33,965 nucleotides of DNA from Oscillospiraceae bacterium (GTDB lineage Bacteria > Bacillota > Clostridia > Oscillospirales > JAAYXM01), in contig JAFSEA010000041.1 of the NCBI GenBank assembly GCA_017435965.1, positions 1-33,965 of the forward strand, written 5' to 3'. The position numbers and the translations under genes are program-made. The notes below the pieces were generated by a model. The model worked only from the letters and a program-made list of their open reading frames with translations. It was not told the DNA's origin and made no database searches. Positions 1 to 9,100 of this stretch are shown here, piece by piece. The number at the start of each line of letters is the position of its first letter. The first letter of the stretch is position 1.

Positions 1-500
1 ATATCACAAGAGCTGAATTTGCGGCAGTTGCGGTTAAGGTTTATGAAGCACTTTCCGGCACACCTGCACTTCCGGCAGTAGCAAATCCGTTTACCGATAC
101 GGCAGATGCAGAGATTTTGAAGGCATATAACATCGGTGCAGTAAACGGCACATCGGCAACAACCTATTCACCCAATGACTTGCTCAACCGTGAACAGGCG
201 GCGGCAATGTTAACCCGAGTGTTCAAGCGTGTAACGCTTCCCGGATGGACACTTGCAACAGATGCAAGCTTCAAGCTCGATTACACAAAGCCTGCACTCT
301 TCGCAGACGATAAGGACATTTCCGCCTGGGCGAAGGACAGCGTTTACTTTATGGCAGCGAACGGTATCATCAACGGCGTGGGCAATAACAAATTTGCACC
401 CAAGAACACAACAACCGCACAGCAGGCACAGGGCTATGCAAACGCAACAAGAGAACAGGCACTCATTATTGCAGTGAGAATGGTTGAAAATTTGAAATAA
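1..500 (+). CDS. SLH-domain surface protein, C-terminal part (5' truncated by window)
   Basis: The frame is open from the window edge (first full codon at base 3) to a TAA at 498-500. Visible protein begins ITRAEFAAVAVKVYEAL, the end of an SLH repeat. A second repeat ends in YSPNDLLNREQAAAMLTRVF, and a third has FADDKDISAWAKDSVYFMA, IINGVGNNKFAPK and TREQALIIAVRMV. SLH triplets normally bind pyruvylated secondary cell-wall polymer, so this is probably a C-terminally anchored surface protein. The last repeat carries about ten extra residues (TTTAQQAQGYANA) between the FAPK and TREQ motifs. The N-terminal, functional part lies outside the window. A lipoprotein gene follows after 16 nt, probably in the same operon. 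Confidence 0.9.
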   Translation, partial: ITRAEFAAVAVKVYEALSGTPALPAVANPFTDTADAEILKAYNIGAVNGTSATTYSPNDLLNREQAAAMLTRVFKRVTLPGWTLATDASFKLDYTKPALFADDKDISAWAKDSVYFMAANGIINGVGNNKFAPKNTTTAQQAQGYANATREQALIIAVRMVENLK

Positions 501-516
501 AAGGAGGTTTCAAAAA

Positions 517-1167
517 ATGAAAAAATCATTATCAATCTTATTGGCGTTAATCCTTATATTCACCCTCTCAGCTTGCGGTGATACGGAAGAAGGCAAAAAA
601 GTCGATGCTGAGGAGTTTGCAAATGATGCTATCGAACAGGCAGAAGAATTTGATTCATTCAGCGAAGCGGCAGTGGAGCATTATCTGAAAGCATATGGCA
701 TTTCTTACGAAGACTTAAAGCCTGATTGGGAATATACCGTGAGTGAAAAAGGTGCTTATGCCGATGATCCCACAAGCGGTATCGGTCACGCAGTTGTGAT
801 ATTCAAAATGCCCGACGGAGAGCTGTCGGACGAACAAATCAGGGCTTATTATGAGAAAGTATTCCGTGTCACCGCCGCGGCTTCCGATGATGGCTATAAC
901 ATAATCGGACACGAGTTTGTCGGCGAAGGTGAGAATCCTGCAGCAGAAACCACACTTGAAAAGGCTCTGAACGGCTTCTTGCAGGGCTGGTGCTTCCGCA
1001 AGGATGGAAAGAATATGGCTGTGTATGTTTCCGACGTATACGACAACAACAAGGACAGCAAATTTGACAGATTGTTCTATTATTACGGCGTGAAATTCGA
1101 TATCGGTATAGGTCTCCAGAAGAGCTTTGAAGATACGTTAAGCGATGCCGAAAAAGCGCTGGATTAA
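517..1167 (+). CDS. Putative lipoprotein of unknown function
   Basis: This 216-residue protein starts with a classic lipoprotein signal: MKK, a hydrophobic stretch, then lipobox L-S-A-C with the lipidated cysteine at residue 20. It should be attached to the outer face of the cytoplasmic membrane. The mature part is acidic and soluble, with no transmembrane segment and no family I recognise. A strong AAGGAGG at 501-507 sits 9 nt before the ATG and touches the stop codon of the upstream SLH gene, so the two are almost certainly co-transcribed. Function unknown. Confidence 0.85.
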   Translation: MKKSLSILLALILIFTLSACGDTEEGKKVDAEEFANDAIEQAEEFDSFSEAAVEHYLKAYGISYEDLKPDWEYTVSEKGAYADDPTSGIGHAVVIFKMPDGELSDEQIRAYYEKVFRVTAAASDDGYNIIGHEFVGEGENPAAETTLEKALNGFLQGWCFRKDGKNMAVYVSDVYDNNKDSKFDRLFYYYGVKFDIGIGLQKSFEDTLSDAEKALD

Positions 1168-1206
1168 TAATATAAAAATTTAAAAAACATTAAGGAGGAT
1201 ATTTAA

Positions 1207-1608
1207 ATGTCAATTTCAAACCTTAACAAGACTCCCGACACAACTATGGAATTTGATTCGCACGACATCGAGCAGAATAAGGCAATGGCAATCCTTGCAT
1301 ATCTCGGAATTCTCGTACTCATTCCAATATTTGCCGCACCGCAGTCGAAGTTTGCACGCTACCACGCGAATCAAGGCTTGATTCTTGCAATAATTGAGGT
1401 TATATATGGATTTGCATATTTTGTGCTCAGTTTCCTGTTGTTTTCGATACTTCCCTGGCGTATGTGGGGACTTGCCACTTTCCTTCTCGGAATTGTCGGA
1501 CTTGCGGGAATTATTTTCCTTGCGCTTCTCATTATCGGAATAATGAACGCTTCACAAGGAAAAGCAAAGGAACTTCCGGTAATCGGAAAATACAGAATTC
1601 TCAAATAA
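1207..1608 (+). CDS. Small DUF4870-like membrane protein
   Basis: The 133-residue protein has three hydrophobic segments (about residues 25-43, 56-82 and 89-113). The loop after the first segment reads KFARYHANQGL, typical of the DUF4870/Tic20-like group of small bacterial membrane proteins of unknown function. An AAGGAGGA ribosome binding site lies at 1192-1199. It is 39 nt downstream of the lipoprotein gene in the same direction and is followed by an intrinsic terminator, so it is the last gene of this operon. Family assignment rests on the loop motif and topology only. Confidence 0.75.
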   Translation: MSISNLNKTPDTTMEFDSHDIEQNKAMAILAYLGILVLIPIFAAPQSKFARYHANQGLILAIIEVIYGFAYFVLSFLLFSILPWRMWGLATFLLGIVGLAGIIFLALLIIGIMNASQGKAKELPVIGKYRILK

Positions 1609-1622
1609 ACTCACTTACATAT

Positions 1623-1663
1623 GCGGAGGGCAGAACTAAAATTTTGCCCTCCGCCTTTTCTTT
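1623..1663 (+). terminator. Rho-independent terminator
   Basis: A perfect 10-bp stem (GCGGAGGGCA at 1623-1632 with TGCCCTCCGC at 1645-1654) has a 12-nt loop and is followed by CTTTTCTTT. It closes the SLH-lipoprotein-DUF4870 operon just before the hprK promoter. Confidence 0.9.
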
Positions 1664-1672
1664 ATGTTTGTA

Positions 1673-1701
1673 TTGAAATTTTCTTTGTTTGCGAGTATAA
1701 T
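1673..1701 (+). promoter_or_regulatory. Sigma-A-type promoter of the hprK operon
   Basis: TTGAAA (1673-1678) and TATAAT (1696-1701) are separated by exactly 17 nt. They lie directly behind the upstream terminator and about 35 nt before the hprK start. A second TATAAT at 1702-1707 overlaps but lacks a correctly spaced -35. Confidence 0.75.
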
Positions 1702-1736
1702 TATAATAGATAGTTATACATTCGGAGGTGTTTGGT

Positions 1737-2675
1737 TTGGACTCGAATTTTGGCAGCTACACAATAAAATTAAAGGAAATAATCAAGGAATTTTCGCTTG
1801 AAGTCGTTTATGGTCCGGACGGATATGAGCATATGGAGCTTGCTTCCATGGACTTGAACCGTCCGGGACTTCAGCTTTCAGGCTTTTTTGATGCATTTGA
1901 CAATAAACGTGCGGTTATAATAGGACGTGTGGAAACAAACTTTTTGAACTCCCTGAGCGTTGAAGAGCGTTCTTCTCGTTTCGAGGCACTTTTAGAGAAG
2001 AAAATTCCTTTTATGGTATTTACAAGAGGACTCGATGTGCATCCCGAGCTCATTGAAGTTGCAAAGAAATATAACACTCCTATTTTCAGAACGCAACTCA
2101 TCACATCAAACTTTATGGCAGCGTTGATTTCCTTTCTCAACGTTCAGCTTGCACCTCGTATCACCCGTCACGGTGTCCTCGTTGAAATATACGGTGAAGG
2201 TGTACTTCTCCTCGGCGAGAGTGGAGTAGGTAAAAGTGAGACTGCAATAGAGCTTGTAAAGCGCGGTCACCGTCTTATTGCAGATGATGCAGTTGAGCTT
2301 AAGCGTGTTTCTTCAAAAAGCATCGTCGGAACAGCTCCCGAGGTTATCCGTCACTTCATTGAACTTCGAGGCATCGGAGTTGTTGATGTAAGACGAATCT
2401 TCGGTATGGGTTCTGTTAAGCTCACAGAAAAGGTTGATCTTGTAATAAACCTTGAAATCTGGCAGGACGGGAAGCAGTATGACCGTTTTGGTGCAGATAC
2501 ACAGTATATGGAGATTCTCGGCATCAAGATACCTTCCCTTACAATCCCGGTAAAGCCCGGACGTAATCTTGCCGTCATTCTTGAGGTTGCAGCTATGAAC
2601 AACCGTCACAAGAAGATGGGATATAATGCGGCACAGGATCTCGCCGACAGACTCAGCAATAGTTTTTTTGACTAA
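1737..2675 (+). CDS. hprK: HPr(Ser) kinase/phosphorylase
   Basis: HprK phosphorylates and dephosphorylates Ser46 of HPr/Crh and so controls CcpA-dependent catabolite repression in Gram-positives. The 312-aa length fits the family. The N-terminal DRTGG-like domain is followed by the catalytic domain with HGVLVEIYG (catalytic-region His about residue 145), P-loop GESGVGKSETA (about 160-170), LIADDAVE, and the HprK signature ELRGIGVVDVRRIFGMGSV. The reading frame also has a GTG at 1728, but that codon is part of the GGAGGTG Shine-Dalgarno sequence (1724-1730). I therefore place the start at TTG 1737, six nt behind it. It is first in an operon with a ROK kinase and pcrA. Confidence 0.95.
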   Translation: MDSNFGSYTIKLKEIIKEFSLEVVYGPDGYEHMELASMDLNRPGLQLSGFFDAFDNKRAVIIGRVETNFLNSLSVEERSSRFEALLEKKIPFMVFTRGLDVHPELIEVAKKYNTPIFRTQLITSNFMAALISFLNVQLAPRITRHGVLVEIYGEGVLLLGESGVGKSETAIELVKRGHRLIADDAVELKRVSSKSIVGTAPEVIRHFIELRGIGVVDVRRIFGMGSVKLTEKVDLVINLEIWQDGKQYDRFGADTQYMEILGIKIPSLTIPVKPGRNLAVILEVAAMNNRHKKMGYNAAQDLADRLSNSFFD

Positions 2676-2691
2676 TCGGAGGTAACTTACT

Positions 2692-3621
2692 TTGAGAATA
2701 GGAATTGATTTAGGCGGAACAAATATCGCAGGAGGTCTTGTGACCGATGACGGTTGCCTTGTTTTTAAAAAGAGCATTCCCACTCGCATTGACAGCGAAG
2801 CTGTACTTCTTTCAGATATCGTTGCACACATAAAGACCATTGCAAGTGAGGCAAAGGGAGAGGAAATTTCTTCTGTGGGCATCGGAGTTCCCGGGCACGC
2901 CGATGATGAGGCAGGGCTTGTTGTATGTTGCAACAATGTTCCACTCAATATGACCGACCTTGTGGGATATGTAAAACGTGAAACAGGCTATGAATGCCAT
3001 ATAGGAAATGATGCCGATGCCGCAGCCCTTGCAGAAGTTCGCATCGGCTGTGCAAAGGATTTTAACACAGCGGTTATGGTCACCCTCGGAACAGGTGTAG
3101 GTTCAGGCATTATTATAAACAACAAGATTTTCACAGGCTGTAACGGTGCCGCAGGAGAGCTCGGGCACTTATGCATCGACCCGGAAGGTCTTTCTTGCAA
3201 CTGTGGTCGACGTGGTTGCTTTGAGCTTTATGCTTCCGCAACGGCACTTATCCGTCAGACCCGTGAGGCAATGAAGCACCATCCGGAAAGCCTTATGTGG
3301 ACTCTTGCAGGAAGCCTTGACGATGTTTCCGGAAGAACCGCCTTTGATGCAATGAAGAAGGGCGATGAGACCGGAAAGAAGGTTGTTGATAAGTTTATAA
3401 GATACCTTTCCATAGGCATCATTGATGTCATAAATTTCATGCAACCCGAAGCCATCATCTTAGGCGGAGGCATTTCAAAAGAGGGTGAAACACTCCTTGC
3501 TCCTCTTCGTGAAATCACAGAGAGAGAGTGCTACTCCACTTATAAGAAAAAGACTGAATTTTTGATTGCAGAGCTCGGCAACGATGCCGGAATAATCGGC
3601 GCTGCATTCTTCGGAGATTAA
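2692..3621 (+). CDS. ROK-family sugar kinase (glucokinase-like)
   Basis: This 309-residue cytosolic kinase probably phosphorylates glucose or a related hexose or N-acyl hexosamine with ATP. It has the N-terminal phosphate motif IGIDLGGTNIAGG (residues 3-15) and the second ATP motif LGTGVGSGIIINNKI. Its ROK zinc signature GHLCIDPEGLSCNCGRRGC (about 159-177) has the expected His and three Cys. It ends with the adenosine-binding ILGGGISK region. There is no N-terminal HTH, so it is a kinase and not a ROK repressor. The TTG start has GGAGG at 2678-2682, 16 nt after hprK. The exact sugar cannot be told from sequence. Pairing with hprK suggests a role in sensing glycolytic flux. Confidence 0.88.
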   Translation: MRIGIDLGGTNIAGGLVTDDGCLVFKKSIPTRIDSEAVLLSDIVAHIKTIASEAKGEEISSVGIGVPGHADDEAGLVVCCNNVPLNMTDLVGYVKRETGYECHIGNDADAAALAEVRIGCAKDFNTAVMVTLGTGVGSGIIINNKIFTGCNGAAGELGHLCIDPEGLSCNCGRRGCFELYASATALIRQTREAMKHHPESLMWTLAGSLDDVSGRTAFDAMKKGDETGKKVVDKFIRYLSIGIIDVINFMQPEAIILGGGISKEGETLLAPLREITERECYSTYKKKTEFLIAELGNDAGIIGAAFFGD

Positions 3622-3624
3622 ATT

Positions 3625-6081
3625 ATGACCACTAACACAAAAGAGACATTTCTCGCACTTCGTCGTGAGTATTTGGAAAAACAGTTTAACTTTTTAAATG
3701 ATATGCAACAGAAGGCGGTCTTCAAGATAAACGGACCGCTTCTTTTGCTTGCAGGAGCAGGAAGCGGAAAAACAACGGTTGTTATAAACCGAATTGCCAA
3801 TATGATAAAATACGGTGATGCACACAATTCAGACATAGTTCCCGAAAACATTACCGATATGGATGTTGAAATTCTCCGTGAATATCTTCGCTCCGGCGAT
3901 GAGATGCTCCGTGAAAGTGCCGACAATATATGTGCACTTAATCCTGCCGCCCCCTGGTCAATTATCGCAATTACCTTTACGAACAAGGCGGCAAACGAGC
4001 TTAAAGAACGCCTTTCACGCACAGTTGGGCAATGTGCCGAGGATATATGGGCGGCCACCTTCCATTCCGCCTGCGTGAGAATTCTTCGCCGCTACATAGA
4101 CAGAATAGGATATACAAATACCTTTACCATTTATGATGCCTCAGATTCCGAGCGTGTTATCAAAAACGTTCTTACAGACCTTAATATTGACACCAAAGCA
4201 TTCCCCCCCAAGGCGTGTCAGAATATAATAAGCCGTGCCAAGGATTCACTTTATACTCCTGCAAAGTTTGCCGCAGAAGCCGAAGGCAATTTCCGCAACG
4301 AGAAAATAGCAGAGGTTTACAAAAAATATCAAGCAAGGCTCAAAGAGGCAAACGCTCTCGATTTTGATGACATCATTATGCTTACGGTTCAGCTTCTTTC
4401 CGAGCATCGTGATGTGCTTGATTACTATCACAGAAAGTTCAGATATGTCCTTGTTGACGAGTATCAGGACACAAACCACGCCCAGTATGTTCTTGTTTCG
4501 CTTCTTGCCGGCGGCAGCGGAAACCTTTGTGTTGTCGGTGACGATGACCAGAGCATTTACCGTTTCCGTGGTGCAACCATTGAAAACATCTTAAGCTTTG
4601 AAGAACAGTTTGCAAACACCGAGACAATCCGACTTGAACGCAATTACCGTTCAACCACAAATATCTTGAACGTTGCAAACAGCGTTATAAAGAATAACAC
4701 GGGAAGAAAGGGAAAAAATCTCTGGACGGATATTGACGACGGACCTCTTCCCCTCGTGTTTAAGGCGAACAATGAGCAGGATGAATCGAGCTTTGTGGCA
4801 GATGAAATAATTGCCGCAAAAGCAGGCGGTGCCGCCTTTTCCGATTGCGCCGTCCTCTATCGCATAAATGCACAGTCAATGCAGCTTGAAAATGCTTTCC
4901 GCCGCAGAGCTATTCCCTATCGCATCATCGGTGGTATGCGATTCTTTGAAAGAGCAGAAATTAAGGATATTCTTTCATATCTCTGCATCATCGCAAATCC
5001 TGCAGACACTCTCCGTCTTGAACGCATAATCAATGTTCCTGCAAGAAAAATCGGTGACAAAACAGTGGACACCGTAAAACAGCTTGCAAATCGCGACGGA
5101 ATTATCCCCTTTGATGTTTTAAGTCGTGCAAACGATTATCCCGAGCTTTCACGTGCATCCGCTCCCCTCGTTGCCTTTGCGCAAATGATAAACGGTCTTC
5201 GTGATAAGTCATTGACGATGAAGATTTCAGAGCTTTATGACCTTCTTCTTGAAGAAAGCGGATACATCGCCGCACTCAAGGCAAAGGCTGACTTTGAATC
5301 CGAGGGCAGAATAGAAAATATAATGGAGCTTAAATCAAACATTGTTGAGTATGAAAAAGAAGAAGGCGCAACTTTATCGGGATTTCTTGAAGAGGTTTCC
5401 CTCTTTACCGACCTTGACAAATACAACGCAGACGATGATTGCGTAACACTTATGACAATACATAGTGCAAAAGGACTTGAGTTCCCCACAGTCTTTGTCT
5501 GCGGTCTTGAGGAAGGAATGTTCCCGAGTCTTCGTTCCTTTGATTCTCCCGAGGAGATTGAGGAGGAACGCCGTCTTTTCTACGTTGCCGCAACACGTGC
5601 AAAACGGGCATTGTTTATGACCTACGCCCGAACAAGGACAATGTTCGGACAGACTAAATATGGTAAGATTTCACGCTTTGTTACCGAAATTCCACCGATG
5701 CTCATTGAAGAAAAGTCAAATATCCCAACCTTTGACGATACATCCTTCTCCGGCGGCGGTCTCCGTGAATTCTCATCGGGAAGCAATAGGAGCGAGAGAA
5801 GTTCTTCCTCCTTGTCAAGCGGAGAAATCACGCAGAAGAGGAAGCCTTCCTACAATAGTTTTTCCTCGTCATTTACACAAAGTGCAAAGTCCGAGACAAC
5901 AAGTGCTCCCGTCCTTAATCTTTCTGCCGGTGACAGAATTTCTCATAAGGCATTCAAGGAAGGTCTCGTTGTTTCCGTAAATCCTGTGGGCGGTGACTAT
6001 CTCCTCGAAATCGCCTTTGACGGTGTCGGCACAAAACGACTCCTGTATAAAACAGCCGCAAAATTCATCACAAAGCTGTAA
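3625..6081 (+). CDS. pcrA: ATP-dependent DNA helicase PcrA/UvrD
   Basis: This SF1A 3'-5' helicase acts in DNA repair and transcription-coupled processes. Motifs run in order: Q motif/P-loop AGAGSGKTT (about residues 43-51), Ia AITFTNKAANELKERL, II LVDEYQDTN (about 274), III VVGDDDQSIYRFRGA, IV LERNYRS (about 336), V TIHSAKGLEF (about 609) and VI EERRLFYVAATRAKR (about 647). At 818 aa it is longer than the usual 720-750. Extra length lies in a ~50-residue insertion between motifs I and Ia (about 60-110) and a Ser-rich linker (about 705-760) before a C-terminal Tudor-like patch (GDRISHKAFKEGLVVSV), the RNA-polymerase-binding region in PcrA. It starts 3 nt after the ROK gene, so translation is coupled. 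Confidence 0.95.
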   Translation: MTTNTKETFLALRREYLEKQFNFLNDMQQKAVFKINGPLLLLAGAGSGKTTVVINRIANMIKYGDAHNSDIVPENITDMDVEILREYLRSGDEMLRESADNICALNPAAPWSIIAITFTNKAANELKERLSRTVGQCAEDIWAATFHSACVRILRRYIDRIGYTNTFTIYDASDSERVIKNVLTDLNIDTKAFPPKACQNIISRAKDSLYTPAKFAAEAEGNFRNEKIAEVYKKYQARLKEANALDFDDIIMLTVQLLSEHRDVLDYYHRKFRYVLVDEYQDTNHAQYVLVSLLAGGSGNLCVVGDDDQSIYRFRGATIENILSFEEQFANTETIRLERNYRSTTNILNVANSVIKNNTGRKGKNLWTDIDDGPLPLVFKANNEQDESSFVADEIIAAKAGGAAFSDCAVLYRINAQSMQLENAFRRRAIPYRIIGGMRFFERAEIKDILSYLCIIANPADTLRLERIINVPARKIGDKTVDTVKQLANRDGIIPFDVLSRANDYPELSRASAPLVAFAQMINGLRDKSLTMKISELYDLLLEESGYIAALKAKADFESEGRIENIMELKSNIVEYEKEEGATLSGFLEEVSLFTDLDKYNADDDCVTLMTIHSAKGLEFPTVFVCGLEEGMFPSLRSFDSPEEIEEERRLFYVAATRAKRALFMTYARTRTMFGQTKYGKISRFVTEIPPMLIEEKSNIPTFDDTSFSGGGLREFSSGSNRSERSSSSLSSGEITQKRKPSYNSFSSSFTQSAKSETTSAPVLNLSAGDRISHKAFKEGLVVSVNPVGGDYLLEIAFDGVGTKRLLYKTAAKFITKL

Positions 6082-6091
6082 AGCTAAAAAG

Positions 6092-6123
6092 GAATCGGAA
6101 AACGCATATGCGTTTTCCGATTC
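6092..6123. terminator. Bidirectional terminator, 16-bp perfect palindrome
   Basis: GAATCGGAAAACGCAT (6092-6107) is followed immediately by its exact reverse complement (6108-6123). A pyrimidine/T-rich tract follows on the + side (TTTCTTATTTC), and TTTTTAG follows on the - side. It lies between the convergent pcrA stop (6081) and the stop of the giant - strand gene (6128), so it can end both transcripts. Confidence 0.85.
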
Positions 6124-6127
6124 TTTC

Positions 6128-9100
6128 TTATTTCTTTGTGAATTCAAGAACTCTCATAAGAAGTACTGCAACTTCTGCACGTGTTGTATTGTCAAGCGGT
6201 GCTATGAGGTTGTTTTTGCCGTTGACAAGTCCTGCAGAGATGAGAGCAGAGACGGCTTCTTTTGCGTAGTCTGGGACAGATTCAAAATCGGCGTAATCCG
6301 GGCGGATGATATCCGCCCCTACAAGTTTGTCCTTGATTACACGATATACCATAAGCATCATATCGCAGCGTTTGATGTTATCTCTCGGTGCGAATTTGTT
6401 GTTGCCGATTCCGGAGACTAAACCTGCGTTTCTTGCTACCGCAAGCTCACGAGCGAAGTAATCGGTTTCAAGTACATCGTCGAAGTTCTCCGTGTTATCC
6501 GATGTCTTTTCAAAGGCACGGACAAGGAGGAGTGCAAAGTCTGCTCTTGTTATGTTCTTTGCAGGCGAGTAGGTTGTTTCGCTCGTTCCACGGATTATTC
6601 CCTTATCTGCAAGGGCATTGATTGCATCTTCTGCCCAGGCGTGTGAACCGAGGTCGGTGAAACGTATATCTGACTCTGCAGGCGGGAGGATGATATCCTC
6701 CCCTACACCGGTTTCAGAATCCTTGTCATTTTCCTTTTCATCCGATGGTGTTGTGGGTGCTGTTGCACCGTCTCCTCCGCCACCACCTGAACCGCCTGTG
6801 TTTCCGGATGTAGAGCCATATACCTTTACAACAAAGTTTATTGAATTGTATCTTCCGTCTTCATCATAAGCAGTTATTGTGAAGAGGTTATCGCCCACCT
6901 GTCCTGCAGTCGGTTTCCATGTTATCTTTCCGCTTTCGGGGTCAATAGATGCACCACGAGGTATGGATGTTCCTTCATATCTTATTGCATTGCTTATTTC
7001 GCTTTGTGCATTTATAGAGAAGGTGAAAACACTTCCCGAACTTGCAGAAAGCTCTTTGCTTACCGAATCAAATACGGGAGCTGAGTCCTCCACGAATGAC
7101 TTTGCTATCTTAAAGCTCTGTCCGGGATTTATATTATATATAAATCCTGCGTCAAAGTCATTTGCATCCTTGTATCTTCTTATGGCAGTCACCGTTCCGA
7201 TATCAAGCCTTATATTTCCGTCAGAAAGTTCTTCTGCCGATTCAACGAAGTATGCGCCATTCTTGACCATATCATTATCAACAACTATCATTTTTCCGGC
7301 AAAGAGAGATGCATCAACATCATTATCAGGCTTTACTGTAATATAGTTATCAAGCGAAAGGTCGCGAGAGAAATCAACAACTTCTCCGGTAATTGCGGCT
7401 TCTGACGTATGTTCGCCGAGAATGTCCCCGTCATTTAGATAAGAATATACATTCACGCCGTTTTCAACGCTGTACACACCCACAAATCCACGGAAATCAA
7501 TCTTTGTTTCTCCATCGGTTACGACATATTTAACGGAGTTATTTGTAGCATACATTATGTAGTCAACTCTGCCTGTTTCACGGATAACCTTGATAGCCTT
7601 TGCCGTGTCGTCTGCTCCGGGAGTTCCGTCAACTGCCTTAATTTCTACAGTTGTCATACCATCGAGACGTCTGTTTACTTTATAAGGCTCATAAACTGTT
7701 GTGAAGAGAGAATCAAGGTTTTCGCCTGTTCTTCTTGCAAGAAGATATTTAATACCCTTCTCGTTTACTGCCTTGTTGGTTGCATTTGTGGGAGGATGAC
7801 CTGTTGTGAGAGCAACTTCGTTGAGTTCAAAATCATTGAGCTGTGTTACACGGAGATGGAGTCCCTTGTCGTCTTTGATTCTGTCCTTATAGTCCTTAAT
7901 TTCAAAGTCAACATCATACTGCCCAACGTTTCCACCTTCTGCACGTCTTGTCTCTTTGAGCCATGTATAGCCTCTCGGATATACTGTGTCATAATAGTAT
8001 TCTGCAGGAGAGTTGGGGTCCTCTCCATAAGGCCAGTTCGGGTCTGCATATGAACCGGGCTGTTCTTCACCAAGGTTGAGGGATGTTTCAGAAACTGTAT
8101 CACCTGCAACGTGGAATGAGAAGAGGTGGTCATCACCGCCGGAGACACGGAAGAAATCCACAAAGTAGCTATCCTGATCATCTATGTCAACCGTAACGAG
8201 AGTTCTTCTGTAGATATCCGTTTCAGCATATGCTCCCGATGCATCAACATCCAAAAGTTTTACTTTCCCCGAATCGTCGAAATGCTGTGGGTAGCCGTGC
8301 TCAATGCCCGTCTGCGGTTTTTCGTTTACGACAATGGTGTTGTGCGAGAGGGTGTTACTTATCCACTGAAGTCTCTGAGGCTGAGGGCCTGTGTTTGACG
8401 GATATCCGAGGTCCGGTGCCATATTAAGGTCATATGCCGTTATCCCGATATTGAGAGCATCTTTATGTCCGTGGCTTGCGATAGAACGCCCAAAGTTCAT
8501 ATAGATACCGCGCTTGAAGTTTGAATTCTGAACAGTTTCAAGCTTTCCGCCGCTTCGGAGCATACCGAAGCCGTAGCCGGTGAGAATCTCCGTAAACCAT
8601 GCCATTTCGGAGTCAAGATATGACTCAACTTCACATTCAAGGCTTTCAGGGTCCTTCGTCATAATGTCGTAGTGGAGACCTTCGGTTTCCTCGCCGCTTA
8701 AAAGATAGATGTAGTTTGCTATTCTCTTTGCATTTTCGGTGTCTCTGAGATACTTAAATGCTGGGATGAAGTCTTCCGGTAATGCTCTGAATCCTCCTGC
8801 GCCAAACTGACCACAGTCACCAACCTGAACAGATTCGTTGGAGGTAATTGCAACAGGTGGATATGACATAAACATCTGAACGAACTTTGTGTTCTTCCAA
8901 AGGTTGTATTTATCTTCAACGGGGTATCTTCCGAGAAGATCTGCAATGCTCATGAGACGTTCAATCCAGACGTAGTTGTACTGCGGACTTGCTTCATTTC
9001 CCATACCATCGCGTGAGATTACGTCAACAAGAGTTGAGGCGACGTTACCGCCATAGAGGTCGGTCTTTGTCTCTTCACCGGTCTTGAAAACGAAGTCAAG

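Noticed and set aside
1728..1736. GTG 1728 as hprK start
   Set aside because: The codon is part of the GGAGGTG ribosome binding site; TTG 1737 has correct spacing.
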